Assembly (NCBI GenBank): GCA_030052745.1
Contig: JANBVO010000054.1
Coordinates: 144,550-208,549, forward strand
Direction of reading: 5' to 3'
Length of the DNA stretch: 64,000 bases
Origin: Pleurostoma richardsiae
Lineage: Eukaryota; Ascomycota; Sordariomycetes; Calosphaeriales; Pleurostomataceae
Part shown: positions 1 to 10,135 of the stretch, in pieces
Numbering within the stretch: the stretch's first letter is position 1
Layout: each line of letters opens with the position of its first letter
Position numbers and translations under genes: made by a program
Notes under the pieces: generated by a model
Told to the model about the DNA's origin: nothing
Database searches by the model: none
Seen by the model: the letters and a program-made list of their open reading frames with translations, nothing else

Positions 1-295
1 AGTGAGTTGATGATGGGTGAGCTATGAGAGAGAGGTATGGAGTATCAGCAGAGTGCCGAGCTACAGGGATTAGGTTAGCTATCCCCAAACCCCTGCAAGC
101 GTGGCCCAAGCTCCTTCAGCTTCCACCGCTGAGGAGCTCATATTTACAGATCCAGAGACCATAGTATTACGACTAATTATGAATGAAACAAGAGTATCTG
201 CGACTTGTAGGACCTTGGATTTGTTTCTCGCATTCCTATAGACTGGACTTGACAACTCTCGCAGACGGCGGAATTACAAGGCCACGCTCTGCCTA
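1..295. other. Intergenic, left window edge
   Basis: This is the 3' flank of the minus-strand DsbA-fold gene. I see no coding exon, RNA gene or repeat here. The only open frame reading into it on the plus strand is a shadow of the neighbouring gene. Confidence 0.5.
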
Positions 296-1029
296 TCAGG
301 CATCAGCAACGTTCTTCTTCAGCCAGTCCAGCCACTGCTCGGCCGTCCATCCGCTGCTGATATCGTTATTGACCACCCCGTCGAAGATCACCGTCGGCGA
401 CACGTGCACGCCCACCAGCCTCGCCATCTTGATCACCACCTTCAGGTCGTTGGTCACCCCGTTGCCCACGTTCAGGCTCCCGTCGCCCGCCGGCTTGTCC
501 GGGATCGCCAGCAGCGCGTACACCTCCTCCTCCGCGACGCCCGCGCTCGACGCCGCCAGCGCCGCCAGCCGCCGGTACGTGGCGTTGCGCGGCTCGCCCA
601 CGAGGCTGACGTCGAAGTAGTCGCGCTGCGCCGCGAACAGCGCGTTGCTGAAGGCCCAGAACCGCCCCGGCGCCAGCCGCTGCACGGCCAGCGCCGCCTC
701 GTGCACCAGCGTCGAGCTCGGGTGCCACGGCTGCACCTGCTGCCGGAAGATGACCTGCACGCGCGGGGCGAGGGCCTTGTCGGCGCGGATGGCCGGCGCC
801 ACCGAGGTGACGAAGGTCTTGAAGAGCTCTGCGGGCGGCGGCGTTGTCAGTATGGGGAGAGATGGGACGAGGCGGAGGGCGAAGTCGCACTTGCGGAGTA
901 GGGGCACACGTAGTCGAGGTACAGCTCGATGGTGTGCAGCGGCTCGGTCGACTCGGTGGGCGCGGGGGCTGCGGGGTCGTCCTGGAAGAAGATGAGCCGG
1001 TGGCCCTTGAACTTCGGGGGGAGCGCCAT
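296..1029 (-). CDS. DsbA-family thioredoxin-fold protein
   Basis: Two exons, 891-1029 and 296-828, joined by a 62-base intron with a GTGCGA donor, a CTGAC branch point and a CAG acceptor; the join gives 223 residues. The N-terminus carries the first beta strand (LYLDYVCPYSAK), followed by a long helical insertion and a cis-Pro type strand (VHVSPTVIFDG) near the end, the hallmark of the DsbA/thioredoxin fold. Only the first cysteine of the usual CxxC site is present (C-P-Y-S), so a disulfide oxidase role is doubtful. FrnE-like or 2-hydroxychromene-isomerase-like members have similar sites. No signal peptide is visible, so it is probably cytosolic. The substrate is unknown. The start is the only ATG giving an intact beta1 strand. 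Confidence 0.75.
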
Positions 1030-2023
1030 CGCGGATAGTCGTGTGAGGGTGTAAGTCGTTGATGATGGATAGTCTTATGGGTGACTATTTCGTCGAGCTG
1101 AAGTGGCTGTAGGTGAACGAGGTAAGAGGTGAAGTGAGCTTTCTTGGAGTTGCTGAGGGGTTGAGAGTCCTGATATATCTACCAGCTCTGTCAACTGCAC
1201 AAGACGAGTACGGTAAGCAGGCGGGTGCTGACTATTACGAAGCAAAGAAACTCCGGCGTTGCAGGCCGAATTGTGGAAACGCTATTTGGAATCGCGCGAT
1301 CATGCAAGCTGCCGCTCAGACGTCACTCGCCCCTTGGAGAGAGCCGGAAGGGGTAGCCGGAGGGGCTCATGCAGAATGATGCTACCGCGGCCCGGCGCAC
1401 GCAATTGTCATCATCACGCAGAGCGAAGGAGGGAACATCGATGTGATCAGTAAACCCCGAACCAGCGTCCCTATTTTTTTTGGTCGTCCCGTCCCCGTCC
1501 CCGTCCCCGTCCCCGGCCCCGTCCCCGTATCCTAATACTCCAATCCGAGCTTTGCCCTTGCTAAATTGACAGTTGGTAGGTAAGAATAATTACGGCTGAA
1601 CATGTAATTACAGCCTCGAAACATCCAAACGCTGTGTACACTTCCCCCAGACTCCATCTTTGGCCCCGTGTCCCCTTTATCAACAGATACCCGGCCAGAC
1701 CTTCTCCAATGGCTTCCCATAACAACAAGGAAACTTCAATCCGCTGAAAGCTCCGGTAAAATCAGAATAAGTCAATATAGAACACGCTGTAAATCTCACA
1801 TCCCCTGTAATGGCCTCCAGGCCTCGGCTGATACCGTATATCCCACCTATTTATAATCGGTTGCCTTTCCCGAATCCCCCTTTGCTTTTGGTTGCCGGCT
1901 AGTAGTACACAACATCTCTTCGTGTCATCATGGCTCGTCGCGACTCTCATCGTACAGCGCTCAGCTCCCCAGGAATTGGATCGATTATGTCGGCAGGCCC
2001 GAGCCGATGCTCTCTAGGTTCAC
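1030..2023. other. Intergenic: DsbA promoter side and PRM10 3' flank
   Basis: It separates two minus-strand genes. It contains the upstream region of the DsbA-fold gene and, around 1484-1530, a pyrimidine-rich GTCCCC hexamer run listed separately. From 1540 to 1860 the base composition becomes more AT-rich. No supported gene. Confidence 0.5.
1484..1530. repeat. GTCCCC hexanucleotide microsatellite
   Basis: About seven imperfect copies of GTCCCC, with one GGCCCC variant, follow an eight-T run. The complementary strand is a series of GGGG runs spaced by AC, a pattern able to form G-quadruplexes. It lies between two genes and codes for nothing. Confidence 0.8.
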
Positions 2024-4651
2024 TCAGAAACTGAACAGCCCGCTGCGCCGCTTGCCGAACGGGTAGACGATCAGCGCGCTCAGTGCCAGCCCGACCGAGA
2101 TGCTGATGGCGACCTGGATGACGCTGAAGAGCACGTTGAACGCCGTCGTGTTGAGGCCCGTCACCTCCGACGTCGTCGAGGACGTCGCCGTCTTGTTGTG
2201 CGTGATCTGGTCCGCGCTCTGCACTCCGCTGAGCAGCGAGCCGCCGGCCGCGAGGCCCGACGGCACCTGCACGAAGATGGCCGGCAGCATCGCCGCGGCG
2301 GCGAGCCCATAGCCCACCTGCCGCGACAGCGGCGCCGCCACCGCCGTCTTGGCGCTGTCTGCGACGCTGCCCCGCTCCGGATCTATCGTCTGGCTCGGGT
2401 ACGGCCCCAGCGGGTACTCCGACTTGGGGGTCTTGCGGAAGCGCAGCCGCCGCACCCTCGGCTCGATGTAGAACTCCCACATGTCCAGGCAGAAGTTCTC
2501 GACGTGCCGGCCGAGGCGGGCGTACAGGTTTGCGAGGAAGCCGATGGTCAGCGCGCCGAGCGTGTTGGAGACCTGCGTGTTGCCCTTGAAGAAGCGGCTC
2601 GAGTAGCTGTTGACGCAGAACCCGGCAAACGAGATGAAGAGCATGATGGGCGTCTGCTTCCATTTGGCCTGGTTCACGATGCACAGGCACATGGTGAAGA
2701 GTGGGACGAAGAGGAGGTACCACTTGCTATCCAGGGGGTCGTCACAGTGCACCTTGCTAGTTGCGTTTTGATCGATGTATCCATAGAGCACGGACCCGAT
2801 GGTGATGCCGTAGCCGAGGAACAGTGAGTAGATCATGGCGTACACCATCCGGACCGATCCAGAGACCATACTGTGGCTCTGCAACTCGAGACTGGCGCAC
2901 AGGACTATGTAGCCAGGGAGGATGAGGGCGATGGATGACTGAGCGAGCGCCGAGAAGCAGAACAGCTCACCGCCTCGGAGGGACCCGAAGGCGCGTGCCA
3001 GGAAGGAGGTGATGACCGCCGCTGTGATCTCGAAGACGTTCGCGTACAGCTCGTTCGACGGCGCCAGGATCAGCTGAAGGCCTCCAAGGATGCAGCCGAG
3101 CAGAAAGGCGATGGGCAGGTCGATGAAGCGCCCTTCGAAAGCGAACGGCGCCACGGCAGCTGAGGCGAACCCGTATACGAGCACCCGGAACCAGTTGGGA
3201 AACTTGTCCTTACGGGTCATGACCGCGTCGAGCCTCTCCATGGCGACGTCGACGGAGATGAGATCGTGCACAACCTGCTTGTATATCTCGTGCACGTCGC
3301 GCAGCCTCCCGAGGTCGACGCCCTGTGGGGAGCGGACGATCTTCACTTCGGTGGTGTGGGTCCTGCTGTCATCAAAGGAGATGATCATGCACCCCGGCAG
3401 GTACAGAAACTGGCCTTCGATGCCCAAAACGCGAGCCGACATGCCCATGTACGCCTCGAGCCGGTGCGTGGGCGCTCCGTAGAGCATTAGTGCCCGGCAT
3501 AGCTTGACCAGATATCTGTGTATGCTGAGGATCTCGGCGATGTGATTCTTGATCTTGTACTTATCAATGTTATTCTTTGGGCGGCGGTACCGCCGTTCGT
3601 GCTTGAACTTCTCCGAGACGGCATCGGATATGTCACGGCTGGATACGGGAGCGGCGAGGGTGGATGATGATCCTATCAGTTCGGCCAGGGTCGAGGCCGA
3701 GTGGTGAGCTCTGAGGGCGAAGAGCCCGCTCCGGGGTCGTTCAGCGCGAGGGGAACCTGGCATCGAAGTTGGCGGCGAGCCGCGGGGAGTCCTGTTGGGA
3801 GTGCGCGTAGGAGTGCCAGGGGCGCTGGCGCTGGTCTCTCCGCTGGGAGTGTCTTGTCCGTAGAGCTTGAGGAGTGATCCCAGGATGCCACCGCGATATT
3901 TCGTTGGCCGCGGGACATACTCGAGATCGTGGGCGACAGGGGTTGCTGTGCCAGACCGCGCCGGGCCTCCTTCAAAGTTGCCAAGGATGGGTATGGAGCT
4001 GTCCGACTTCTTAACGGTGTGAGTCCTCACGAGCTCGCTGGCAGCCTCCTGCGCTCGTCTGCGAAACCTGAGGCCGGACTGGGTTTCCGCGGCGCTGGGG
4101 CCATGAGGTTGGACTAGGGCCTCGGTACTGGTGTCGTCACCCAGCAGTGCTTGGTCTCCTGCAAAAGATGTCACGGAGGGGGAGTCTTCCATATCAAGGG
4201 AGTTCCGAGACGCAAGGCCGGAGCCCACGGCTACCGCTAGGCGATCAGCCCGATGCCTGGCCTCGATCTCCGATCGGAGTGGTTGGTCAGGTACCTGGGC
4301 AGCAGGGCTCTCTGGCGCGGTCTGCTTCCTGAGGGCCGGGCGGGGGAACGTCAGGGGGATGGGGCCGGCATGGTGCTCTGGCTTCAATATCTTCTCCAGG
4401 GCAGAGGTGAGCTCAGCTCTGTTGAACGAGTCCCGGTCTCCGGGTGTCTCAAGGGCCCCTGGCGTTCCTCCGCTGCTGTTGCCCCCGCCATCTGCGACAA
4501 ACGAGAAGTAGTCATCTGACGAGGCCGGCGGCTGTCGGTCGCTCAGGAAGCCCACCCGCTTCTTCTCCTTGCCCTTGCCGCCATTTGCAGGAACGCCGTC
4601 CGGCGGCTGGTTGCTGCTTGAGTCCTCTCCATCACCTCTGGATGACGACAT
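2024..4651 (-). CDS. PRM10/ThrE-type threonine-serine exporter family membrane protein
   Basis: A single 875-residue open frame. Residues 1-350 are a hydrophilic, Ser/Pro-rich cytosolic region. A conserved block follows (KNHIAEILSIHRYLVKLCRA, then GMSARVLG and FLYLPGCMIISFDD) that typifies the fungal PRM10 / DUF1212-ThrE family. About ten hydrophobic segments then run to the C-terminus (GFASAAVAPFAFEG, LPIAFLLGCILGGLQLIL, FCFSALAQSSIALILPGYIVLC, the last near residue 860). Length and order match S. cerevisiae Prm10, a pheromone-regulated membrane protein; bacterial relatives export threonine and serine. The actual fungal substrate is not known. No intron is needed, and the stop follows a short basic tail (KRRSG). 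Confidence 0.88.
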   Translation of the reverse strand: MSSSRGDGEDSSSNQPPDGVPANGGKGKEKKRVGFLSDRQPPASSDDYFSFVADGGGNSSGGTPGALETPGDRDSFNRAELTSALEKILKPEHHAGPIPLTFPRPALRKQTAPESPAAQVPDQPLRSEIEARHRADRLAVAVGSGLASRNSLDMEDSPSVTSFAGDQALLGDDTSTEALVQPHGPSAAETQSGLRFRRRAQEAASELVRTHTVKKSDSSIPILGNFEGGPARSGTATPVAHDLEYVPRPTKYRGGILGSLLKLYGQDTPSGETSASAPGTPTRTPNRTPRGSPPTSMPGSPRAERPRSGLFALRAHHSASTLAELIGSSSTLAAPVSSRDISDAVSEKFKHERRYRRPKNNIDKYKIKNHIAEILSIHRYLVKLCRALMLYGAPTHRLEAYMGMSARVLGIEGQFLYLPGCMIISFDDSRTHTTEVKIVRSPQGVDLGRLRDVHEIYKQVVHDLISVDVAMERLDAVMTRKDKFPNWFRVLVYGFASAAVAPFAFEGRFIDLPIAFLLGCILGGLQLILAPSNELYANVFEITAAVITSFLARAFGSLRGGELFCFSALAQSSIALILPGYIVLCASLELQSHSMVSGSVRMVYAMIYSLFLGYGITIGSVLYGYIDQNATSKVHCDDPLDSKWYLLFVPLFTMCLCIVNQAKWKQTPIMLFISFAGFCVNSYSSRFFKGNTQVSNTLGALTIGFLANLYARLGRHVENFCLDMWEFYIEPRVRRLRFRKTPKSEYPLGPYPSQTIDPERGSVADSAKTAVAAPLSRQVGYGLAAAAMLPAIFVQVPSGLAAGGSLLSGVQSADQITHNKTATSSTTSEVTGLNTTAFNVLFSVIQVAISISVGLALSALIVYPFGKRRSGLFSF

Positions 4652-5816
4652 ATCCTGGAGAGGAGGGTGGAGTCCGGGGTATCGTCTCCAGGCGTCCAGA
4701 AGGATGACAGCAGCGTTGCTGTCCCAGACGGGAAGATGTCTCGACTGTCACAGCTTGTACCCGTCAAGCCGCTGACCGAGAGGAATGAGGAAAGGTGAGC
4801 GGCTGCCGTGTGTAAGTGAAGGTGTCTGATGATGCTCGCTCAACAGAATTCTCGAGGGGGGCGAACGAGAAATACTGCTTACCTGGATGATGAAATGGCA
4901 CATTCCACAGCGGAGGACGGGGTGGAGCTAGCATCGCCTCCCGAGCTATCCCTGGTGTATCTCGCTGGGCCTGCGACTTCCGGGGGCAGCGAAGCCGGGG
5001 AGCAGCTCCGGGTACCTGAGTCATTGTTTGCCATCCACCCTCCTCTGTTATCTCATCAGTAGCTTTCGGAATGTTGGGCCGTTGTGGATCTGGTGCTAAA
5101 AAAAACTGGAAACGGACCGCAGGCCAAAGGGGCGGTCGCGGAGCTCCTCCTCGCGGGCATTGCGGGCTCCCGGGGGAGTAGCTGACGCGTTAGCACCTAG
5201 CAGTGACCCTCAGGCCGTTCTAGAAACCCCAAGAGCCCAGATACGAAGTCTTCACATGCCCCGAGAATCACCGTCTTATGGGCCAATTCCCCAATTCTCA
5301 ATTCAGCCTGTATTCCCCGATTGTCTTTTTTTAACACCACCACCACCACCTCTTTGGCGCGGTGGGGCGCTTGGCGTCGGCGGCTAATGAAGATAGCGAT
5401 CGATCAGTGTTCCCGACGACCTGGGTTTTGCATTTGTTCACTGCCAGATTGCGTGGGGGTTCGAGGAGACTCTGTGGCGGTCATCGCTCGCCCTCCCTCG
5501 CCGCGCGTTGCCGGGTCTCCCTGTGCTGCGACTTGTGGGCGGCTTTGAAACTTGAAACTCTTCAATATCTTGGATATCTGATCATTTATGCCTGATGCGT
5601 CCCCGAGATCCACCTGCCACTTATCGGACTTGTCGATCACTCAAGCGTCCGCATGCCAGCCGATCTGCTCCCGAGATGATGATAGATCAACGGTCCTCGG
5701 CAGGTACGTACTGGACAGGCGGAAACAGAGGTGACGCGCGTGGGGGTTGGGTGATGTACCCAGCCCCGGCACGTTACAGTACAGTACGGCAAGGTTGTGC
5801 TCTCCAAACAGATGCA
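4652..5816. other. Intergenic, PRM10-like gene promoter
   Basis: Upstream region of the PRM10-like gene and 3' flank of the 2OG-oxygenase gene. It holds a short CAC-trinucleotide run (about 5335-5352) after a T-tract, and GTACGTAC/CAGTACAGTACGG motifs at 5703-5792 related to the GTAC-rich motif seen elsewhere. Several short open frames here have no coding look. Confidence 0.45.
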
Positions 5817-7093
5817 TCACACGACGGTGTTCTTTGCTACAATGCCCCTGGCGAACTCGCCAAAAGTAATGTGCTGCGAGATATCGACCTCCTCGCCTAG
5901 GTTGGGCTGCGTGAAGACGGCTAGTGTATTTCGGGCAATCCGGCCACCGCTCTGGGCAGCCCGAGCACCCCGGACGAAGTGCGGGACCGCCTTGAACTTG
6001 CCCCCGGTTATGCGCTCGAGAGCTTCACCAGTCTGGAATGCGATGCAATCCCGTGGGATTTTTACTTGGACGGTCTGGCCCGTCCTCGACTTGATGTAGA
6101 GACCCGCAGCGGGGTCGGGAGATGCAGGTAGCTCGTCGAGAGCTTCGAGGCGCCCGGATGCGGTCGGCCTGCGCGCCGTTGGGTCTGTCTTTGACTCGTC
6201 CACAAACATCGCGGACGTGAGCCCGGTCAGACAACCGTGATCCAGGTGCGTCGCGCACCAATCATCCTCGTCTCCCTCGCCAGTCCGCGCGTCGGGTGGG
6301 TTCGTCCCCGGTGCCTCGGGGAAATAGTGCAGGAGCCGGGCCTTGGTCGTAGTGGACGTGCTAACAACTCGCTGGAGGTACGCGCTTGGGTAGCCCGGGA
6401 TTTCCTTCTCTGCAAAGCGGTCACACGCGCCGGCCACTAGTACCGCGACGTCGATGATGAGCCGGCAGAGCTGCTCAAGGGTCTCCTTGTATCCCGGGAG
6501 CACTGCTTCGTCCGGCCAGATATTGGGCGACAAATACTCCGGGAAGGTCTCTTCCGAGAACTCCTGGGTGGGCACTGCACAGGACAGGCTCGGGTCCACA
6601 TAGAAGGCGCAGTTCGCATAGAACGAGCCCTTTAATGTGTCCACCTGACCATTCTTGAGGGTCTCCTTTCCGAGCGACCACCCCGTCAGGTACTTGGCCT
6701 TCTCGTTCTCGAGCTCATCTGTAGGGAGGAGTGGGTCAGAGGACATAAAAACACAAACAGCCAGGGCCAGTTGGGCAGGTATGGGGCAGTACCACTCCGT
6801 ACCTAGCTGAGACTTGGGCAGGTTTCCAAGATAGGAAGAGTATGAGAGCAGCTGGCGCCTCAATTCCGCGAACTCAGCGGGCACGTCCTTGACGACCAGG
6901 ATCCCAAGAGAGTCCGGACCGAATGCGCTCTGCAGGACCTCGAAAGACACCGACCCTACAGAGACAGGCGCAGAATCACGTATCAGCCGACGCGGCAGGC
7001 CACACACACTAACGAGGCCATAGCATAGAATCTTAGCGCACCTCTCTTCAGGTCTTCCAACGAGATCGTGACCGCCTGGGCGAGTGGCGCCAT
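5817..7093 (-). CDS. 2-oxoglutarate/Fe(II) dioxygenase-like (clavaminate synthase-like) protein
   Basis: Three exons: 7042-7093, 6803-6955 and 5817-6718, with introns of 86 and 84 bases (GTGCGC...CTGTAG and GTACGG...CTACAG). Joined length is 368 residues. The N-terminus reads MAPLAQAVTISLEDLKRGSV and continues into a strand that ends in LGILVVKDVP, as in isopenicillin-N-synthase-like proteins. The putative iron triad is visible as H226-x-D228 (THLDHGCLTGL) and a distal H315 (AVPHFVRG), with an arginine/asparagine-rich strand after it (ARNTLAVF) where 2-oxoglutarate would sit. The substrate is unknown. No targeting signal is obvious. It is divergent from the FRG1 homolog with a 454-base shared promoter. 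The downstream long open frame beginning at 7007 retains intron sequence and is not the true N-terminus. Confidence 0.8.
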
Positions 7094-7547
7094 TTGATAG
7101 GTAAGCAGATCAGTAGCCAGATATCAGACAGGGGAAAGGCAGAAATTTTGTGAAGATGGCAAGTTGGGGTTCGCTTTGCCCATGCCGGCCAGACAGGGCT
7201 TAGGCTTCTCAATATAGAATGCAAGCTTGCAGGCATCTTGCCCACCGAGGCAGGAGGGGCTCCCCGGAAGGCGCCGTCGCGCGCCAGTGCCGTCGTTCTG
7301 GACCTCTAGTTACAATGGTACCCTAAGTGCACGTTAGTTGGGCCGGCCCTGGCCACTTGGCGCCAAATTGGCCTCTTCTTTTACCCTGCAGCTTATTGGA
7401 CACCAGTCTAGTCCCGGCTTATGTAAGTTTGACATAGGCGGCTCGCGGCGGCATTTCAGCCGGATGCGACTTTGATGAATGAACGGCACGAACGCGACCC
7501 CGCCAAACCCATGATCGCCGGGTCCCCAACTCCCGACGCGCAGCGAG
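7094..7547. promoter_or_regulatory. Shared promoter of oxygenase-like and FRG1 genes
   Basis: A 454-base gap between two divergent start codons. No TATA box stands out. It contains no further gene that I can support. Confidence 0.4.
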
Positions 7548-8415
7548 ATGGTCAAGCCGCTAACATTCAAGGGCGAGAAGAAGCCGAAGAAGAGGAAGCG
7601 GCCTGAAGTGGAGAGTGGAGGCGCGGAGGATGGAGACTCCAAGCAGCTCAAAGTGGCAGCCGGGGCCGAGGGCGAGGATGCCGAGAACGACGATAGCTGG
7701 GTGTCCGCAGAGGCCGTCTCCGACGTCTCGGGGCCGATCATGTTCGTCCTCCCGACAGATCCACCCGTCGCGCTGGCCTGTGACGCCTATGGGAAGGTCT
7801 TCACGATCCCCGTCGAGAACATAGTCGACGGCAACCCAGCCAGCGCAGAGCCGCACGACGTCCGGCAGGTCTGGGTCGCCAACAAGATCGCGGGAACAGA
7901 GAACTACCGCTTCAAAGGTCACCATGGGAAGTGAGTATAGGCGCGATGCTTCTCCTTCATCACATCTGCTAATCATATCCAGGTACTTGAGCTGCGACAA
8001 GTACGGCATCTTCTCCGCGACGTCAGAAGCCGTTTCCCCGCTGGAGTCCTTCATCCTCATCGCGACCGCCGATACCCCAGGCACGTTCCAGGTCCAGACC
8101 CTCCGGGACACTTTCTTGACCGTCAAGCCGGCCACCAAGGCAAACGCACCGCCCGAGGTGCGTGGCGATGCGGCTGACATTACTTTCGACACGACGCTGC
8201 GGATTAGGATGCAGGCCCGGTTCAAGCCACGTCTCAAGGCCTCTAAGGAAGAGAAGGCGAATCAGAAGATTAGCAGGAGGGAGTTGGAGGAGGCTGTGGG
8301 CAGGCGGTTAGAGGAGCACGAGGTGAAGATCCTCAAGCGAGCCCGGCGGGAAGGCGACTATCACGAGAGACTCCTCGACTTGAAGGTCAAGAATAAGCAT
8401 GACAAGTACGGTTGA
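7548..8415 (+). CDS. FRG1 family protein
   Basis: Two exons, 7548-7930 and 7983-8415, joined across a 52-base intron (GTGAGT donor, GCTAATC branch, CCAG acceptor), giving 271 residues. The N-terminus is a lysine-rich nuclear-type segment (KGEKKPKKRKRPEVE). The core has the beta-trefoil pattern of FRG1 (FKGHHGKYLSCDKYGIFSA, then ESFILI and RDTFLTV). The C-terminus is a basic helical region (RRELEEAVGRRLEEHEVKIL) ending NKHDKYG. FRG1 proteins bind RNA and actin and are linked to pre-mRNA processing and nucleolar function. The gene is tail-to-tail with the WD40 gene, only 65 bases apart. Confidence 0.88.
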
Positions 8416-8480
8416 AGGAGCATGGTTGAGGGGTCTTGAATTCATTCCAAGCTCGGGCTGAGCCTCTCCGTGTCAAGTCG

Positions 8481-9641
8481 TCATGAGCTCGGTCTCCATG
8501 ACTTGATCTGCCCATCCTCTCCGGCGGAGAAGACTAGTTGCTGCTCGTCGAAGAAGCAGAAGCTGCGGACGATCTCTGAGCCGTGGGCCCCGGGAAGCCC
8601 AACGGTGTTGTCCGTGTGGAGCGTCCAGGATGGACTCTTGGACATATGGATTAGCTGGAACATTTGCTGGCTGGGGCATAGAGTTAGTTGCAGCTTCCAT
8701 AAAGGCAGGATTAGGTGCTTACTCTTGCGATCCTGCGCCGATGACCGCTCCAGCTCCATTGTCCTTGGGGAATACATCCGCGACATATTGGCAGTGGACC
8801 TTTTCTCTGATGTCTCCGAGATCAAGCGTGGCCGATCCCTTCTCCTGTTCCTCCGCCATGTCATACAGGGCGAACTTCTCATCGTGTGACAGCGCAAACA
8901 CTTCGGTGTTGTTCAGAAAACCAGCGCGGTGAACAGATCCGTGGTTGAACGTCTGTATGACCACTTCGTCCTCATCAGTGATCTTCGTGTCACAGACGTT
9001 GACCAGGCCGTCTGTAGACCCAGACAGTAGTATGGTAGGGTCCGCTGGGTGAAAGTTCAACTGCAGACAGGTAAGATCAGTGATTCGATGTGTGGTATGG
9101 GTAGCTTCCGGGCCATACCTCTGTCACGTCATCACTATGGACCTCGTTGTACTGGATCCGTGGACTCGATACTGAGCGAGCATCCCTGAAACTAGTCAGC
9201 TTCACCGCCACGGAGAAAGATCGCCGTGGCTTACCACACCAGGATCGAAGCTTGGTGATCTGCAAATTCTGTCCCGGCAGCAATGGCATTGATTGACGAG
9301 CTGCATGCCAGCGATATTACTGGGGCCTGACTTCCCGCCAGCTGGGCAACCTGCGCTCCTGGTCCGTCCAGCCTGAGGTCCCATATACTTATGGTGCCGT
9401 TCTCCCCGCAAGTGCAGACGACGGAGGATCCTGCATCGAAGGCCGCAAGGGAGTTGATGTTTCCGTGCGCCGTCCGCAAGGTCCTTAACGGACCTTGGCT
9501 CAGCCTCAGCGGATCAAAGAGACACAAGCTTTGATCTGATGAGATCGCCGAAAGCCCGGAAGCCACAGGAACAATTTTCAGGACATAGACATCTTCTGAC
9601 CCCCTGTACTGGTAGGAATCGGCATTTGTGAGGAGGTACAT
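8481..9641 (-). CDS. WD40 repeat protein, WDR89-like
   Basis: Four exons: 9235-9641, 9119-9185, 8723-9060 and 8481-8670. All joins keep frame (donors GTAAGC, GTATGG, GTAAGC; acceptors TTTCAG, CTGCAG, CCCCAG), giving 333 residues. WD40 blades are recognisable as GHxx...WD-like units: ISSDQSLCLFDP, VCTCGENGTISIWDLRLDG, LLSGSTDGLVNVCDT, FALSHDEKFALYDM and the closing FSAGEDGQIKSWRPSS. The segment HTDNTVGLPGAHGSEIVRSF before the last blade resembles WDR89 homologs. WDR89 has no settled biochemical role; WD40 propellers act as protein-interaction scaffolds. It shares a 494-base promoter with HRD3. Confidence 0.75.
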
Positions 9642-10135
9642 CTTGCGAGTTTGGCTGATGCTTGATCTCCAGTGGTGTCTGCCCCAAGTCTAAGCCAACA
9701 GTCAGTGAGGGTCTGCAGCTGTGCTCGTTTAAAAGCTCTTATCCTCTTGAAGGAAATTCAGCTCGGTTACAGCACCTAGGCTGCAGAAATGTACGGAGGA
9801 AACCTGTGTGCTGATGCTTGATATCTCTTCTAAAGTTCTTTTTTGGGTGGTGGATTTAAGCGCAAGTCGAAGCTGCGCCTGGTGTTTTTTGCGGAGATTC
9901 ACCCCCACCAATCACAGGCTGCCAATTGGGCCTAAGGATCCGCGATGCGGCCAGCTTGGCAGCGGCTCACGTCAACTAGAAGCTCGATCTGGACAGCTTG
10001 CACGGTGTCGGTATCGCCGCTTTCTCCAAACAAGAGCCTTCTGCCGCCCTTTCCCTCCACAATCTACGGGTTTAATTGACAAGAATATCATGTCATAGCT
10101 CGCGATAGTGCTTTTTTCTCTCTTCGTTGCCCAGC
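9642..10135. promoter_or_regulatory. Shared promoter of WDR89-like and HRD3 genes
   Basis: A 494-base region between divergent starts. Short pyrimidine-rich tracts (for example TTTTTTCTCTCTTCG at about 10112) lie just before the HRD3 start, a common fungal pre-start pattern. No gene is supported inside it. Confidence 0.4.
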
